A stretch of 64,000 bases of DNA from Mogibacterium sp. (GCA_017405845.1 JAFQZQ010000052.1:62001-126000); one strand, 5' to 3'. Shown: positions 1 through 10,331, counted from the stretch's first letter. A program made the numbers and translations. The notes: generated from the letters alone by a model not told the origin.

Positions 1-890
1 TTTGCGCGGAGTGCCTGATGCACGTAGTGGTTGAGCTCCATGTTGTCAGGATCCGAGAAGTTGTCGATGCCGAAGTAGCTCTCGCAGAGCTTTACGCCTT
101 CGTCTGTCAGCGACACCTGATTGTCCTTCTCCTCCACCTTATAGTCAGTACCCTCGGTAAGGGTTTTTACGAAGGTGTTGGCATTCCTGTACATCGCGCT
201 GGAGTCTACGCCCCTGCCTGAAATGATGAGCGGTGTTCTGGCCTCATCGATGAGGATCGAGTCCACCTCGTCGACGATGGCATAGTTGAGCTCCCTCTGT
301 GTAAGCTCTTCCTTGTATGTCACCATGTTGTCGCGCAGGTAGTCGAAACCGAACTCGTTGTTTGTGCCGTATGTGATATCGGCCATGTACTGATCGTGTC
401 TGGCTCTGCCCTCTACCGCGTGTATTACACAACCGACCTTGAGTCCGAGGAATGAGTAGAGTTTGCCCATCCACTCCGCGTCACGCTTGGCCAGGTAGTC
501 GTTGACTGTGACCACGTGAACGCCATGTCCTTCAAGAGCGTTGAGGTAGGCCGGCAGTGTAGCCACCAGAGTTTTACCTTCACCGGTCTTCATCTCGGAA
601 ATGCGGCCCTGATGGAGCACCACGCCTCCGATGAGCTGCACTCTGAAGTGCTTCATTCCCAGTGAACGCCATGCCGCTTCGCGGCAGACAGCGAATGCCT
701 CAGGCAGGATGTCATCGAGAGTCTCGCCCTCAGCCAGCCTTGCCTTGAACTCTCCGGTCTTCGCTCTCAGTTCGTCATCCGAAAGAGCCTGCATATGTGC
801 GTCATATGATTCGATTACATCTACGATTTTCTCGATCTTCCTGACTTCCTTAGCGTTCAGGTCGCCGAAGATCTTTTCCATTAAACCCAT
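1..890 (-). CDS. secA: Preprotein translocase ATPase SecA, N-terminal part (truncated by window edge)
   Basis: Motor ATPase that drives unfolded preproteins through the SecYEG channel. The visible ~296 residues are the N-terminal part of nucleotide-binding domain 1 and the start of the preprotein cross-linking domain. They include the Q-motif region, the Walker A MKTGEGKT, the conserved [33 protein letters not shown], and the Walker B-type [16 protein letters not shown]. All are hallmark SecA stretches, so identity is secure. The start at 890 (MGLMEKIFG) follows a GAAAGGAA ribosome site at good distance; an internal Met three codons later is an alternative. The 3' end lies outside the window. 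It sits 19 nt downstream of the CNNM-type gene and is probably co-transcribed with it. Confidence 0.97.
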   Translation of the reverse strand, partial: MGLMEKIFGDLNAKEVRKIEKIVDVIESYDAHMQALSDDELRAKTGEFKARLAEGETLDDILPEAFAVCREAAWRSLGMKHFRVQLIGGVVLHQGRISEMKTGEGKTLVATLPAYLNALEGHGVHVVTVNDYLAKRDAEWMGKLYSFLGLKVGCVIHAVEGRARHDQYMADITYGTNNEFGFDYLRDNMVTYKEELTQRELNYAIVDEVDSILIDEARTPLIISGRGVDSSAMYRNANTFVKTLTEGTDYKVEEKDNQVSLTDEGVKLCESYFGIDNFSDPDNMELNHYVHQALRA

Positions 891-909
891 AGTTATGATT
901 CCTTTCGTT

Positions 910-2169
910 TTAATCCTCGTCTTCCGGTTTGTCCTTGACCGTTATGCGCGTCATCAGAGCGCGCCTTGCGTCGGCCTTGGTGACCTTAACGTGGAATAAT
1001 TTGTGTTTTGATTCATAGTCGAACTCGTCGCCGACTTTTGCCAGTCTGTCGAGCTCTATCATGACCCAGCCGTTGATGGTCGTAGCGTCAGCATCGATCT
1101 CCTCGTCGAACATCTCAAAGAAGTCCTCGAGATTGGCTCCGCCGGCTACCATGTAGACATCTTCGCCAGCCTGTCTGACATCCCTCGACGTAACAGCATC
1201 GTGCTCGTCATAGATATCGCCTACGATCTCCTCGATGATATCCTCGAGCGTTACCAGTCCTGTTGTGCCGCCGTATTCGTCTACTACTATCGCTATGTGA
1301 GTTCTCTTGGCCTGCATCTTCTTGAGAAGTACTGCCGCCTTGAGTGTCTCTGCCACGTAAGCTACCGGTTTGATGATCTTCTCGACATCCTTTATGTTCT
1401 TCACATTATTGTTGTAAAGATCCTTCTGGTTGATAACGCCGATGATGTCGTCGAGATCGTCCTCGTACACCGGAAGCCTTGAGAGGCCCGACTCCTTGAA
1501 GACCTTTTTGATCTCTGCGACAGGAGTGCCCCTCTCGATCGCCACGATATCCACTCTCGGAGTTAGTATATCTATGGCCTCGATGTCGTTGAATTCTATA
1601 GCATTAGCGATCAGCTCGCTCTGCTCCTCGCCTATGGCTCCGCCGGCCTCAGCCTCTTCAACTATGGTCAGCAGCTCGTCCTCGCTGAACTCCGGCTCGT
1701 CGTTCTTGCCGAAGGCCTTTTTGAGAATGATCTTGAGTCCGTTGAATATGAATGTGAGCGGGGTCAGTATGAATATGAGTCCCCTCACGAAAGGCGTAAG
1801 GAAAAGGGCCACCTCCTCAGCATACTCGCGGGCGAGAATCTTAGGAGATATCTCGCCGAATACGAGTACGAGGAAAGTCACCATGATCGTCGCTATGGTA
1901 GGACCGATCCTGTCTCCCCATGTCATGATGCCGTACACAGTGGCAACAGTGGTCATGGTGATGTTGGAAATGGTGTTTCCTACCAGTACCGCGGTGATCA
2001 GCTGATCAAAATCTTCGGCCAGCTTAAGTGCATAAGCTGCGCGCTTGTTGTCGTCAGCTGCGAGGTTTTTGAGTTTTATCTTATTTGCCGAGCTGAACGC
2101 CGTCTCGGTAGCCGAGAAGAACGTTGAGCTCAGCGTAAGAAGTATTATTGCTATAAGGTATCCGTTCAT
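910..2169 (-). CDS. CNNM/CorC (HlyC/CorC) family membrane protein with DUF21, CBS pair and CorC domain
   Basis: Likely integral membrane protein of the CNNM/TlyC family, linked in other bacteria to Mg2+/Co2+ efflux or tolerance. At 419 residues it has the family's usual length and order. A DUF21 transmembrane region covers about residues 1-190 and starts with a hydrophobic helix followed by [19 protein letters not shown], typical of the family. Two CBS domains (about 205-330, with [13 protein letters not shown] and [24 protein letters not shown]) and a C-terminal CorC_HlyC domain (about 345-415) follow. The ATG directly follows the TAA of the upstream repeat-protein gene, and its Shine-Dalgarno (GGAAAGGAA) lies in that gene's last three codons, so translation is probably coupled. 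The substrate ion cannot be read from sequence. Confidence 0.9.
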   Translation of the reverse strand: MNGYLIAIILLTLSSTFFSATETAFSSANKIKLKNLAADDNKRAAYALKLAEDFDQLITAVLVGNTISNITMTTVATVYGIMTWGDRIGPTIATIMVTFLVLVFGEISPKILAREYAEEVALFLTPFVRGLIFILTPLTFIFNGLKIILKKAFGKNDEPEFSEDELLTIVEEAEAGGAIGEEQSELIANAIEFNDIEAIDILTPRVDIVAIERGTPVAEIKKVFKESGLSRLPVYEDDLDDIIGVINQKDLYNNNVKNIKDVEKIIKPVAYVAETLKAAVLLKKMQAKRTHIAIVVDEYGGTTGLVTLEDIIEEIVGDIYDEHDAVTSRDVRQAGEDVYMVAGGANLEDFFEMFDEEIDADATTINGWVMIELDRLAKVGDEFDYESKHKLFHVKVTKADARRALMTRITVKDKPEDED

Positions 2170-5100
2170 TTATTCCTTTCCTGTGATCTCCCAGTCGATG
2201 GTAGTCTCGATCTCAGGCGTTTCGTAATTGTCATTATCGTATGTCAGATAAGCCTTTGCAGTATATTTGCCAGGAGCAATTGCCCTGTTATCTCTGTATC
2301 TGACAGCGATCTGCCATGGAACTCCCTTCAGAGTTATGTGCTTTTCTGTACCGTCGTATTCGAAAGGCTCATCGTAATCCCAACGGACTGCAGAGGTGTC
2401 GTAAGAAGACTTGTGGATGGTCCACTTCAGGTCAGGTATCTCTATGGCCTCGCAGTTGCGTGTGTCATAGATCAGCCTTGCTCTGGCGGTGTACGTGCCT
2501 GCGTTTATCTTGCAGTTGTCTGTGTATACTACCTCAATGCCCTCAGGAACGCCCTCGAGCTTGACCTCTTTAGCCTTTTCGTCATATACGAAGGTTGTAC
2601 TGTCATCGTAGTCCCACTTCACTCCGGACACATCGAGCGGCTTCTTGACTATCCTCCACCTGAGCTCAGGCACTGACGGAGCTTCGAAGTTGTCCTTGTG
2701 CTTGTATCTGAGTCTCGCTTCAGCAGTATAGCCACCGGCATCTACGCCCTTGTTGCCGACGTATGCTTCTACCCTGACTCCTTCAGGCAGGCCTACCAGC
2801 TTTACGCTCTTCTCCTTGCCGTTGTATACGAAGTCTTCATCGTAATCCCAGTGAACCTGAGACATGTCGTAGTGCGACTTATCGATGTGCCACCAGCATC
2901 CGCTTACAGGAGCAGGAGCCTCGTAGTTGACCGGATCCTTCGCCTCTACGACAGCCATGGCCTCGTATTCGCCGGAGTTCACGGCCCTGTTATCGGTGTA
3001 GGTAACCTTGACAGTATCAGGAAGTCCTGCGAGCTCAACACACTTTTCTTCATTATCGAAAGTGAATGGCCCCTCGTAATTCCAGTGTACCCCGCTCATG
3101 TCGATAGGCTTCTTCAGAATCTCCCACTTGAACGGCGGAAGCTCGCGCTCGGTGTAGTTGCCCGGCTCTCTGTTGACCAGCTTCGCAGTCGTGTAGTAAA
3201 CACCTGCGTCAGTTGCGGTCTCGCCGCTGTATACCACGTCGAATCCCTCAGGGATGCCTGCGAGGTATGTTCTCGGCTCTGCTCCGCGGAGCTTCTGGAA
3301 GAATCCAGGAACCTCCGTCTTAGTGGCTATGCAGACGCTCTTCGGAGTTCCGTCATAGACCCATGGTCCGTCATATACCCATTCCACCGCGTCTGTGTCC
3401 ACTTCGACAGCGGCAGGAGCGATGCTCCAGTTGCAGCCTCCGAATGATGGCTTCTCGTAGTTTTCAGCGTCGTATTCAAGGCTTACCGATGCTTCGTATG
3501 AACCTGCATCTGTAGCTGTATTGCCCGCGTATACCGGTGTAACTCCCTCAGGGAGTCCGACGAGTTCTACAGTCTTTGGAGTTCCGTCAAATGTGAATCC
3601 GGTGACTCCCTGCCATGCAGCCTTCGACATATCGTATGAAGCCTTGCTGATGCTCCACTCGCATCCGCCCATCGTTGGCTCGTGGTAGTTGGCAGCGTCA
3701 TACTCAAAGTCGACCGATGCGCTGTACTCGCCGACATTAACGGCGGTGTTTCCTTTGTAAACCGGTGTCACGCCGTCAGGCAGACCTGCGATATATACCG
3801 ACTTCTCGCTTCCGTCATATACGGATTCGAATGCGCCTTCCCATCTTGCGCCCGACATGTCATATCTGGCCTTAATGATGCTCCACTCGCAGTCTCTGAT
3901 CGATGTGCCGTTGTAGTTTGCAGGATCCTTTGGCATCAGCTCTGCATGAGCTGTATATGTGCCGGCCGCTGTTGCGGTGTCACCCGTGTACTCAACGTTC
4001 AGTGACGCAGGAACTCCCATGAGCCTTACTGTCTTAGTCTCGCCGTCATAGAGGAACGACTGCGAGTAATCCCATCTGAGGCTGCGGATATCCGGATCAG
4101 CTTTTTCGATCGCCCACTCGCAGACCATCTCTTCAGGAACATTGAAGTCCGAAGTGTCGATTCCGAATCTTGCGACAGCTGTGTAGGTGCCTGCATTTAC
4201 TGCCGTGTTGCCTTCATAGCTGACGCTTACACCCTCAGGAATTCCTGTCAGCTGTATTCTCTTAGGTGTGCCGTCAAACACGAAGCTGCCGTCATAATCC
4301 CACTCAGCCCTGCTCATGTCGTAATCGGCTTTTTCGATGCACCAGTCGATTTTGATAGGATCAGGAGCCTTGAAGTTGCTGTCCGATGTAGCAAAGTTGG
4401 CTGTAGCGGTGTATCTGCCGGCTCTGTCAGCACTGTTCTCATTGTAAGAAGCAGTCACGTTCTCAGGCAATCCTGACAGCTCGATGGTCTTTCTGCCACC
4501 GTCATATGTGAAGCAGCCAGGCTCATATCCCCAGCTTGCTGCTGACATGTCGTAGTCTGCCTTTTCGATCTCCCAGTCGCAGTCTGCAACAGAAGGTGTG
4601 TTGTAGTTTGCAGGGTCATTGACCGAGAGCATTGCCTTTGCAGTGTATCTGCCGGCTTCCTTGCCCTCGTTGCCGGAGTAATAAGCCTTGATGCCGTTCG
4701 GCAGCTGCTCAAGCATTACGCTCTGCTCTCTTCCGTTGAACACCTTAGGCCTGTTGTAATCCCATCTGACCAGAGACATGTCGTAGTCAGCCTTCACGAT
4801 CTGCCACTTGCAGCTCTCGATGACCGGCTGATTGTAGTTGAATGAGTCGTAAGGGATCAGCTCCGCGAATGCCTCGTAAGAGCCTGTGTCAGCTGCCGCG
4901 TTGCCGGAATATACAGGTCTGACTCCGTCAGGGAGTCCTCTGAGCGACACTTCGTGCATCCTGCCGTTGTATTTGAACTCGCCTTCATAATCCCAGGAAG
5001 CTCCCGACATGTCGTAGTCGGCCTTTCTGATGGTCCATTCGAGTTCCATCGGTTCAGGTGTATTGAAGTTGCGGCTGTCAGAAGCGGTGAATGTTACGCT

Positions 5101-8100
5101 TGCCTTGTATGTACCGGCGTCGCGTGCCGCGTTGCCCCTGTATGTCGGCAGAGCGCCTTCAGGCAGTCCCTTCAGCACTACCCTGAACTCGCTGCCATCG
5201 TATGTGAAAGGCTTCTCGTAATCCCAGCGAACGTGGCTCATGTCGTAGTTGCCCTTGTCGATCCTCCATGTGAGGTTCTCGAGTCTGGACTTTGTGAGGT
5301 TGTCTGTATCATCAGGAATGATCTCAGCGGCTGCCACGTATGTGCCCGCCTGGTTTGCCGTTGCATTGTTGTATTTTACTGTGGTGCCTTCCGGTATGTT
5401 TCTGGCAGCTACCGTCTTTACGGTGCCGTCATATACGAAGGCTTCATCGTAGTCCCAGTTGACTGTCGAAATGTCTACCGGTGTTCTCTCGATGACCCAG
5501 TGGCAGGTTGCCACTTCAGGTTTTCTGTAGTTATTCACATCGTATTCGAATCCGGCTCTTGCGGTGTACTCACCTGCAGCGTAAGCCGAGTTGCCCTCGT
5601 ACTCAGGAGTCAGTCCTTCAGGCAGACCCGTGAGTCTGACAGTCTTGGTTTCGCCGTCATACGAGAAAGTCCTGTTCTCCTGCCATCTGACATCGCTCAT
5701 GTCGAATGCTGCCTTGTCGATGCTCCAGTCGAGCATCATGTCAGGGATGTTGTCCTCGTAATTGTCGGCATCCATGACTCTGAACTTCGCGGTCGATGTA
5801 TATGAGCCGGCGTCGGTTGCTTCGGCGTTCACGTATTCTGCGTAAACTCCTTCAGGGAGTCCCGCAACCTTTACGGTCTTAGGAGTGCCGTCATAGACGT
5901 ACGGCTCGCTGTAATCCCAGTAAACGCCGCTCATGTCGAACTGCGCCTTGCCGATGCTCCAGGAATAACCCAATGGAGCCGGGGCCTTATAGTTGTCGCT
6001 GTCGACAGGTTCGAATACCGCTCTCGCGAAGTATCTGCCGGCGCCCTTGGCTGTATTGCCGGTGTATTCAACGTTGACCGCGTCGCCGAGGTCATTGATT
6101 ATGCCTACGGATTTTTCGCTTCCGTCGTAGATGAAGCTTGTCGAATCAGTCCAGAAGAGCTGAGGCAGCTTGTACTCAGCCTTATCGATAGACCATGCGC
6201 AGCCGTTCACCTCAGGCACTTCGTAGTTGTTTGCATCAGTCGGTACCAGCTTTGCGCTTGCGGCGTACTTGCCTGCCTCGATGGAGGTGTTATCGCTGTA
6301 CTCTACCTCAACTCCATCAGGAACGTTTATGAGATAGATGCCGTGCTCGTTTCCGTCGTATTCGAACGGCTCGCTGTAGTCCCAGCAAACGTCTGATACA
6401 TCGAGTCTGCGCTTAACGATCCTCCAGGTGCAGTCCGCAGGGGCTGCGACTTCGAGATTGTCTCCGTCGAACTTCAGGTTCGCATGAGCGTTATAGATAC
6501 CTGCATCGTAAGCCGATGCGTTCTCGTACTCCGCGTAGACGCCCTCAGGCAGGCCTTCGAGCTCAACCGTCTTGATTTCTCCGTCGTAAGTGAAAGCTCC
6601 GCTGTAGTTCCACTTAACGCCCGACATGTCGAGGCTCTTCTTGCCGATCCTCCATCCGAGAGTCATGTCTTCAGGAGTATTGAAATTGTGTGTATCCGGA
6701 TTGACGAAAGACGCACGGGCCATATATTCGCCTGCTCTTCTTCCTTCGCATCCGCTGTATCTGACGCCGAGCGCCTCCGGATAGGATGCCAGCTGCACGC
6801 TGTGTGTCTCTCCGTCGTACTCGAATTCCGTTGCTTCGCTCCATGCCGTACCCGACATATCGTAGGAAGCCTTTGCGATCTCCCACTCGTACTCAGCCGG
6901 GCCCGAGAAGCAGTAGTTACTGCCGATGGACGCTCTGGCGAGATATTTGCCGGCCTGAGTCTCTTCAGCTCCGTCGTACTCGACCTCTGCGTCTTCAGGC
7001 AGATTCATGATGAACACTTTCTTAGGTTCGCCGTCATAGACGAAGTCCTCACAGCCCGACCATTCGAGGGCAGCTGCGTCGAGAGCAACCTTCTTGATCT
7101 CCCAGACGCAAGGAGCTGCGTCCTGAGGTTTCTCGTAATTACTGCTGTCGTAATCGAACTTCGCCTTGGCTGTGTATACTCCGGCCTTGAGAGCGCTGTT
7201 ATCTTCGTAATGAGCGCTGACGCCTTCAGGGAGTCCTTTCAGCGACACGCCGTGCTCGCATCCGTCGTAAATGAACGGACCATCATAAACCCAGCTCACC
7301 TGCGACATGTCGTAGCTTCCCTTGCGGATCGTCCACTCATGCTCGCGTACGATTAGAGGTTCGTTGAAATTGTCCTGATCAAAGTCGAAGCTGATGGTAG
7401 CAGTATATGTGCCTGCTTCAACACCTTCGTTTCCGATATATTTAGGCACCACGCCTTCAGGCAGTCCTTCGAGCCACACGTGCTTTGTGCTGCCGTTATA
7501 TGTCATGTCGTCTTCTTCTGCCCAGCGTACGCCCGAAACATCGATGTTGGCTCTTTTGATGTTGAGCCTTACAGCGTTGGAAACAGCCTCACCGATGCTG
7601 TTGGACGCATGCAGTCTCAGAAGATATCCATCGCAGGATACAGGCAGAATTGCATCGTGCTTGATGGCCTTCCATGTACCCTCTTCGCCTGTCTCGCTTA
7701 TTTCGAGGAATCCTGTAACCTCAGGGTCGTTGACCGAGATGATCTCAGGAAGCTCAAACGGGATGGCCTCGCCGTAAGTGAACGCTGCCGGCTCAGTTAC
7801 CTCGCCGATCTTAGGAGTGTGTCCCCAAACCGCGTAAAGATCGATATTCCTGTCGACCTCATGAAGTGCATCCTGGACCGAGATAGTCGTTCCGCTGGCG
7901 TCAGCGCGGGTGTTCCATCCCATGAACGACCAGCTGTCATCCGGCTTGTCAAACATAGGAGCCTCTATCACATAGTCGACATTAGGAATGGTCTGCCTTT
8001 CTTCGACCAGCTCAGCAGCCTCTCCCTCGAAGTTGCTGTGATAGAACACGCTGAATCCCTCGACAGAGAAAGGTTTGCCCTTTTTGTACTTGCCGTATTC

Positions 8101-8556
8101 CTTGACGGCCAGCCTTCCGCAGCTGGTACTTCCGTCTCCCTCTACGCTGAAACCGTCGCCGAGGAGGATATCATCGAGCTTTGCGCACTGTGCAAACATC
8201 TTTTCCATATCTGTGCAGCGGTGTGTGTCGAATGATGAGATATCGAGCTCGCGGAGGCTCGCACATCCGGCAAACATCGAGTCCATGCGGGTGACATTTG
8301 ACGTGTCGAATCCGCTGAGGTCAGCCTTTGCCATTTTTCTGCAGCCCTTGAACAATCCGGCGAGCGATGCTCCATCCGGGAATGATACTCCGTTCGTAGC
8401 AACTGCCGATCTGATAGCGTCTTCAAAGCCCTTCCAAGGAGCTCCTTCGTCTCCCAGATCTGTTGCCAGACCGCTGTCTATGAGGAGGTTTCCGTTTTCG
8501 TCTATCCCCCAGAGGCATTCGCCCCATTTACCTACTTTTATAAAGTTGCCTGCCAT
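2170..8556 (-). CDS. Giant tandem-repeat protein (BspA-like N-terminus, 23 MBG/YDG-like repeats)
   Basis: 2,128 residues. Residues ~1-60 resemble the WGxCxWxIDExGxLxI opening of BspA-type surface proteins. Residues ~64-135 are BspA/DUF285 leucine-rich repeats (DLSGFDTSNVTRMDSMFAGC). About 183-245 is an InlB/Listeria-Bacteroides-type repeat (FMGWNTRADASG...YAVW), then an Ig-like stretch. From ~337 to the end I count 23 tandem units of ~78 residues. Their pattern is DMSxVxWDY, FxYDGxxKxVxLxGLPEGV, Y.GN.A..AG.YTA.A, NYxxP, and WxIxKA, resembling MBG/YDG bacterial Ig-like domains. Unit 19 has an ~22-residue insertion. Such proteins usually act at the cell surface, but this one shows no signal peptide, no LPXTG and no other anchor. 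An in-frame stop 15-18 nt upstream rules out a longer N-terminus. It has an AAAAAAGGGA ribosome site. Function unknown. Confidence 0.88.
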   Translation of the reverse strand: MAGNFIKVGKWGECLWGIDENGNLLIDSGLATDLGDEGAPWKGFEDAIRSAVATNGVSFPDGASLAGLFKGCRKMAKADLSGFDTSNVTRMDSMFAGCASLRELDISSFDTHRCTDMEKMFAQCAKLDDILLGDGFSVEGDGSTSCGRLAVKEYGKYKKGKPFSVEGFSVFYHSNFEGEAAELVEERQTIPNVDYVIEAPMFDKPDDSWSFMGWNTRADASGTTISVQDALHEVDRNIDLYAVWGHTPKIGEVTEPAAFTYGEAIPFELPEIISVNDPEVTGFLEISETGEEGTWKAIKHDAILPVSCDGYLLRLHASNSIGEAVSNAVRLNIKRANIDVSGVRWAEEDDMTYNGSTKHVWLEGLPEGVVPKYIGNEGVEAGTYTATISFDFDQDNFNEPLIVREHEWTIRKGSYDMSQVSWVYDGPFIYDGCEHGVSLKGLPEGVSAHYEDNSALKAGVYTAKAKFDYDSSNYEKPQDAAPCVWEIKKVALDAAALEWSGCEDFVYDGEPKKVFIMNLPEDAEVEYDGAEETQAGKYLARASIGSNYCFSGPAEYEWEIAKASYDMSGTAWSEATEFEYDGETHSVQLASYPEALGVRYSGCEGRRAGEYMARASFVNPDTHNFNTPEDMTLGWRIGKKSLDMSGVKWNYSGAFTYDGEIKTVELEGLPEGVYAEYENASAYDAGIYNAHANLKFDGDNLEVAAPADCTWRIVKRRLDVSDVCWDYSEPFEYDGNEHGIYLINVPDGVEVEYSDNTSIEAGKYAASAKLVPTDANNYEVPEVNGCAWSIDKAEYKLPQLFWTDSTSFIYDGSEKSVGIINDLGDAVNVEYTGNTAKGAGRYFARAVFEPVDSDNYKAPAPLGYSWSIGKAQFDMSGVYWDYSEPYVYDGTPKTVKVAGLPEGVYAEYVNAEATDAGSYTSTAKFRVMDADNYEDNIPDMMLDWSIDKAAFDMSDVRWQENRTFSYDGETKTVRLTGLPEGLTPEYEGNSAYAAGEYTARAGFEYDVNNYRKPEVATCHWVIERTPVDISTVNWDYDEAFVYDGTVKTVAARNIPEGTTVKYNNATANQAGTYVAAAEIIPDDTDNLTKSRLENLTWRIDKGNYDMSHVRWDYEKPFTYDGSEFRVVLKGLPEGALPTYRGNAARDAGTYKASVTFTASDSRNFNTPEPMELEWTIRKADYDMSGASWDYEGEFKYNGRMHEVSLRGLPDGVRPVYSGNAAADTGSYEAFAELIPYDSFNYNQPVIESCKWQIVKADYDMSLVRWDYNRPKVFNGREQSVMLEQLPNGIKAYYSGNEGKEAGRYTAKAMLSVNDPANYNTPSVADCDWEIEKADYDMSAASWGYEPGCFTYDGGRKTIELSGLPENVTASYNENSADRAGRYTATANFATSDSNFKAPDPIKIDWCIEKADYDMSRAEWDYDGSFVFDGTPKRIQLTGIPEGVSVSYEGNTAVNAGTYTAVARFGIDTSDFNVPEEMVCEWAIEKADPDIRSLRWDYSQSFLYDGETKTVRLMGVPASLNVEYTGDTATAAGTYTAHAELMPKDPANYNGTSIRDCEWSIIKARYDMSGARWEGAFESVYDGSEKSVYIAGLPDGVTPVYKGNTAVNVGEYSASVDFEYDAANYHEPTMGGCEWSISKASYDMSKAAWQGVTGFTFDGTPKTVELVGLPEGVTPVYAGNTATDAGSYEASVSLEYDAENYEKPSFGGCNWSIAPAAVEVDTDAVEWVYDGPWVYDGTPKSVCIATKTEVPGFFQKLRGAEPRTYLAGIPEGFDVVYSGETATDAGVYYTTAKLVNREPGNYTERELPPFKWEILKKPIDMSGVHWNYEGPFTFDNEEKCVELAGLPDTVKVTYTDNRAVNSGEYEAMAVVEAKDPVNYEAPAPVSGCWWHIDKSHYDMSQVHWDYDEDFVYNGKEKSVKLVGLPEGVRVEAYVGNKGVDAGGYTAEARLRYKHKDNFEAPSVPELRWRIVKKPLDVSGVKWDYDDSTTFVYDEKAKEVKLEGVPEGIEVVYTDNCKINAGTYTARARLIYDTRNCEAIEIPDLKWTIHKSSYDTSAVRWDYDEPFEYDGTEKHITLKGVPWQIAVRYRDNRAIAPGKYTAKAYLTYDNDNYETPEIETTIDWEITGKE

Positions 8557-8627
8557 TTTTCCGTCCCTTTTTTAAAGTGTTTAACATCTGGGTTGTGCTC
8601 AAGCGAGCACATAATCATACATAGTAG

Positions 8628-8656
8628 ATTATACTAAATAATCCGCGCAAAATAAA
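8628..8656 (-). promoter_or_regulatory. Candidate sigma-A promoter for the repeat protein-CNNM-secA operon
   Basis: On the minus strand TTTATT (8656-8651) and a perfect TATAAT (8633-8628) are separated by 17 nt, about 70 nt upstream of the repeat-protein ATG. The -35 is weak and overlaps the T-tract of the preceding gene's terminator. Confidence 0.55.
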
Positions 8657-8688
8657 GAAATCCGCAGACCTATTTCGGATCTGCGGAT
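8649..8688 (-). terminator. Rho-independent terminator of the metNIQ-racemase operon
   Basis: A 9-bp perfect stem (ATCCGCAGA / TCTGCGGAT, plus-strand arms 8660-8668 and 8680-8688) is followed on the minus strand by TTTCTTTATTTT. It lies 25 nt after the stop of the racemase gene. Confidence 0.8.
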
Positions 8689-8712
8689 CAGTGCTGTCTT
8701 TTGTATCTTTCT

Positions 8713-9417
8713 TTAGCGTGTCGCATCTGCCAGCGCGTTGAACATCTCTCCTGCCGGATCAACGATAGGCAGGCTCGTAAGTTTGGCAAGCTCATCCTTT
8801 ATGTACGGAAAGTGCGTGCATCCAAGCACCAGAGCCTCGGCTCCGCACGCCTCAGCGTACTTCACAAAATGGCCCAGGCCGCAGTTCTCCACGATCTCCT
8901 CCGGCGAAAGGCCGTCCTCGATTGAGCGCACTATGGTCATGTTGCCCGTGCCTATCATGTAAATGTCAGGATTTGACGCCATAAGCGCTTCCTCGATGGC
9001 GTGAGCTGAAAGATTGTTGGCTGCCATCACCCCTATGCGGCCGTAATTGCGCCCAAGCTTCCTGTAAACCTGGAGAGGAGTATAGATGCGTATGTCTTTG
9101 CCCGACTCTATGGACTTGCGAAGTGCGTAGGTATCGAAATCGAACGAGCCCGAGAGTGAGTTGCAGTAAATAAAGAAATCATTGACGCCCTCGGCAATGG
9201 CGGCATCAAATATGCCGTCCATAATAGCGCGCTTCTCGTCGTTGTCCGAATACTGGAACTTCACCTGCTCATCGCAGTCGAGTGCCGCCGGATAATACAA
9301 AGGCATGAAACCGGGTTTTATACCGGTTTCATGCATCTTTTGTTCAATGTATTCGACACCCATCTGAGTGTCTACGGGAGTTCCCGCTATAACTGCTGTT
9401 TTGATCAGATCACTCAT
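8713..9417 (-). CDS. Aspartate/glutamate racemase-family protein (amino-acid racemase)
   Basis: 234 residues of the cofactor-independent Asp/Glu/hydantoin racemase superfamily, which interconverts amino-acid enantiomers with two catalytic cysteines. Both are present: C85 in FFIYCNSLSGS and C200 in VLGCTHFPY. The second motif is the family signature seen in MurI and YgeA. The gene begins 12 nt after the metQ stop with a GGCGG ribosome site and ends just before a terminator, so it is the last gene of the metNIQ operon. This context favours a methionine or broad-specificity racemase over the cell-wall glutamate racemase; that substrate assignment is inference. Glutamate racemase remains the main alternative. 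Confidence 0.8.
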   Translation of the reverse strand: MSDLIKTAVIAGTPVDTQMGVEYIEQKMHETGIKPGFMPLYYPAALDCDEQVKFQYSDNDEKRAIMDGIFDAAIAEGVNDFFIYCNSLSGSFDFDTYALRKSIESGKDIRIYTPLQVYRKLGRNYGRIGVMAANNLSAHAIEEALMASNPDIYMIGTGNMTIVRSIEDGLSPEEIVENCGLGHFVKYAEACGAEALVLGCTHFPYIKDELAKLTSLPIVDPAGEMFNALADATR

Positions 9418-9429
9418 TTTCCGCCTGAT

Positions 9430-10254
9430 TTAGAACTTTGGCTGAACAGCTCCGTTGTACTTATCAAGGATGAAGTCCTTAACAGCGTCTGTCTGGATAG
9501 CCTTTACGAGAGCCTGTGTCTTTTCGCTGTTCTCATTGCCGGCATTGACTACGATTACGTTAACGTATGTCTCAGCAGCCTCTGAATCTGCAGCCTCGTA
9601 TGCTACTGCATCGTCTGTTGTGAGGCCTGCGCCGAGCGCATAGTTGGCATTGATAACGCCGAGTGCGAGGTCAGGCAGCGAAGCAGGGATCGTTGCAGCC
9701 TCGAGTTCTACGATCTCGATGTTCTTCGGGTTATCTACGATATCAAGCTTTGTAGCCTCGAGTCCTACTCCGTCCTTCAGAGTGAGAACGCCGTTTGCTG
9801 CGAGCAGCTGGAGAGCTCTGGCTTCGTTTGTTACGTCGTTAGGAACGCCGATCTTGTCTCCGTCAGCAAGAGCATCGAAGCTGTCCTTCTGGCCCTTGTA
9901 AGCTCCCATTGCCTCATAGTGAACGTTTCCGACTGCTACGAGGTCTGTTCCGTTCTCAGCGTTGTACTGATCGAGATAAGGAACATGCTGGAAGTAGTTT
10001 GCGTCTACATCGCCGTCTGTAGTAGCTACGTTTGGCTGTACATAATCATCGAATTCTACGACTTCGAGTGTCCATCCCTCTTCTGCGAGAGCGTCTGCGA
10101 TGGAGTTGAGCACCTCTGCGTGTGGTGTAGGCGAAGCTGCTACCTTGATTGTCTTGTCTGCGGAATCGCCGCCGCCACCGCCGCATGCTGTGAGGATGCC
10201 GAGTGTAAGTACGAGTACTGCTGCAATAATGCTGAATCTCTTGATGTTCTTCAT
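9430..10254 (-). CDS. metQ: Methionine ABC transporter substrate-binding lipoprotein MetQ
   Basis: 274-residue NlpA/MetQ-family lipoprotein that captures methionine outside the membrane for MetNI. The signal peptide MKNIKRFSIIAAVLVLTLG ends in the lipobox LTAC at C24. Family motifs include AASPTPHAEVLNSI, DYVQPN, DANYFQHVPYLDQYN and a GVPNDVTNEARAL segment. I chose the ATG at 10254 because GGGAG lies 8 nt upstream and it gives an intact signal peptide; an upstream in-frame ATG would bury the signal sequence. It sits downstream of metI with a 77-nt gap that contains no convincing terminator. Confidence 0.95.
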   Translation of the reverse strand: MKNIKRFSIIAAVLVLTLGILTACGGGGGDSADKTIKVAASPTPHAEVLNSIADALAEEGWTLEVVEFDDYVQPNVATTDGDVDANYFQHVPYLDQYNAENGTDLVAVGNVHYEAMGAYKGQKDSFDALADGDKIGVPNDVTNEARALQLLAANGVLTLKDGVGLEATKLDIVDNPKNIEIVELEAATIPASLPDLALGVINANYALGAGLTTDDAVAYEAADSEAAETYVNVIVVNAGNENSEKTQALVKAIQTDAVKDFILDKYNGAVQPKF

Positions 10255-10331
10255 TTCCGTTCTCCCTTTCTTTTGATTGTCGCTTATGAGATATGCGTTA
10301 CTTTTTATTTTTACCCTTATCGGGGTTTTAA

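Noticed and set aside
2170..7600. Regular spacing in the repeat gene as a CRISPR-like array
   Set aside because: The period is ~230 bp and the units are diverged protein-coding repeats, with no short identical repeats or spacers.
2600..8000. Long plus-strand reading frames opposite the repeat protein
   Set aside because: They are shadows of a G+C-biased repetitive gene with stop-poor antisense frames and no ribosome sites.
10255..10331. Hairpin ACCC-CGATA-AGGGT between metI and metQ as a terminator
   Set aside because: The stem is short and on the transcribed strand is followed by A-rich rather than T-rich sequence.
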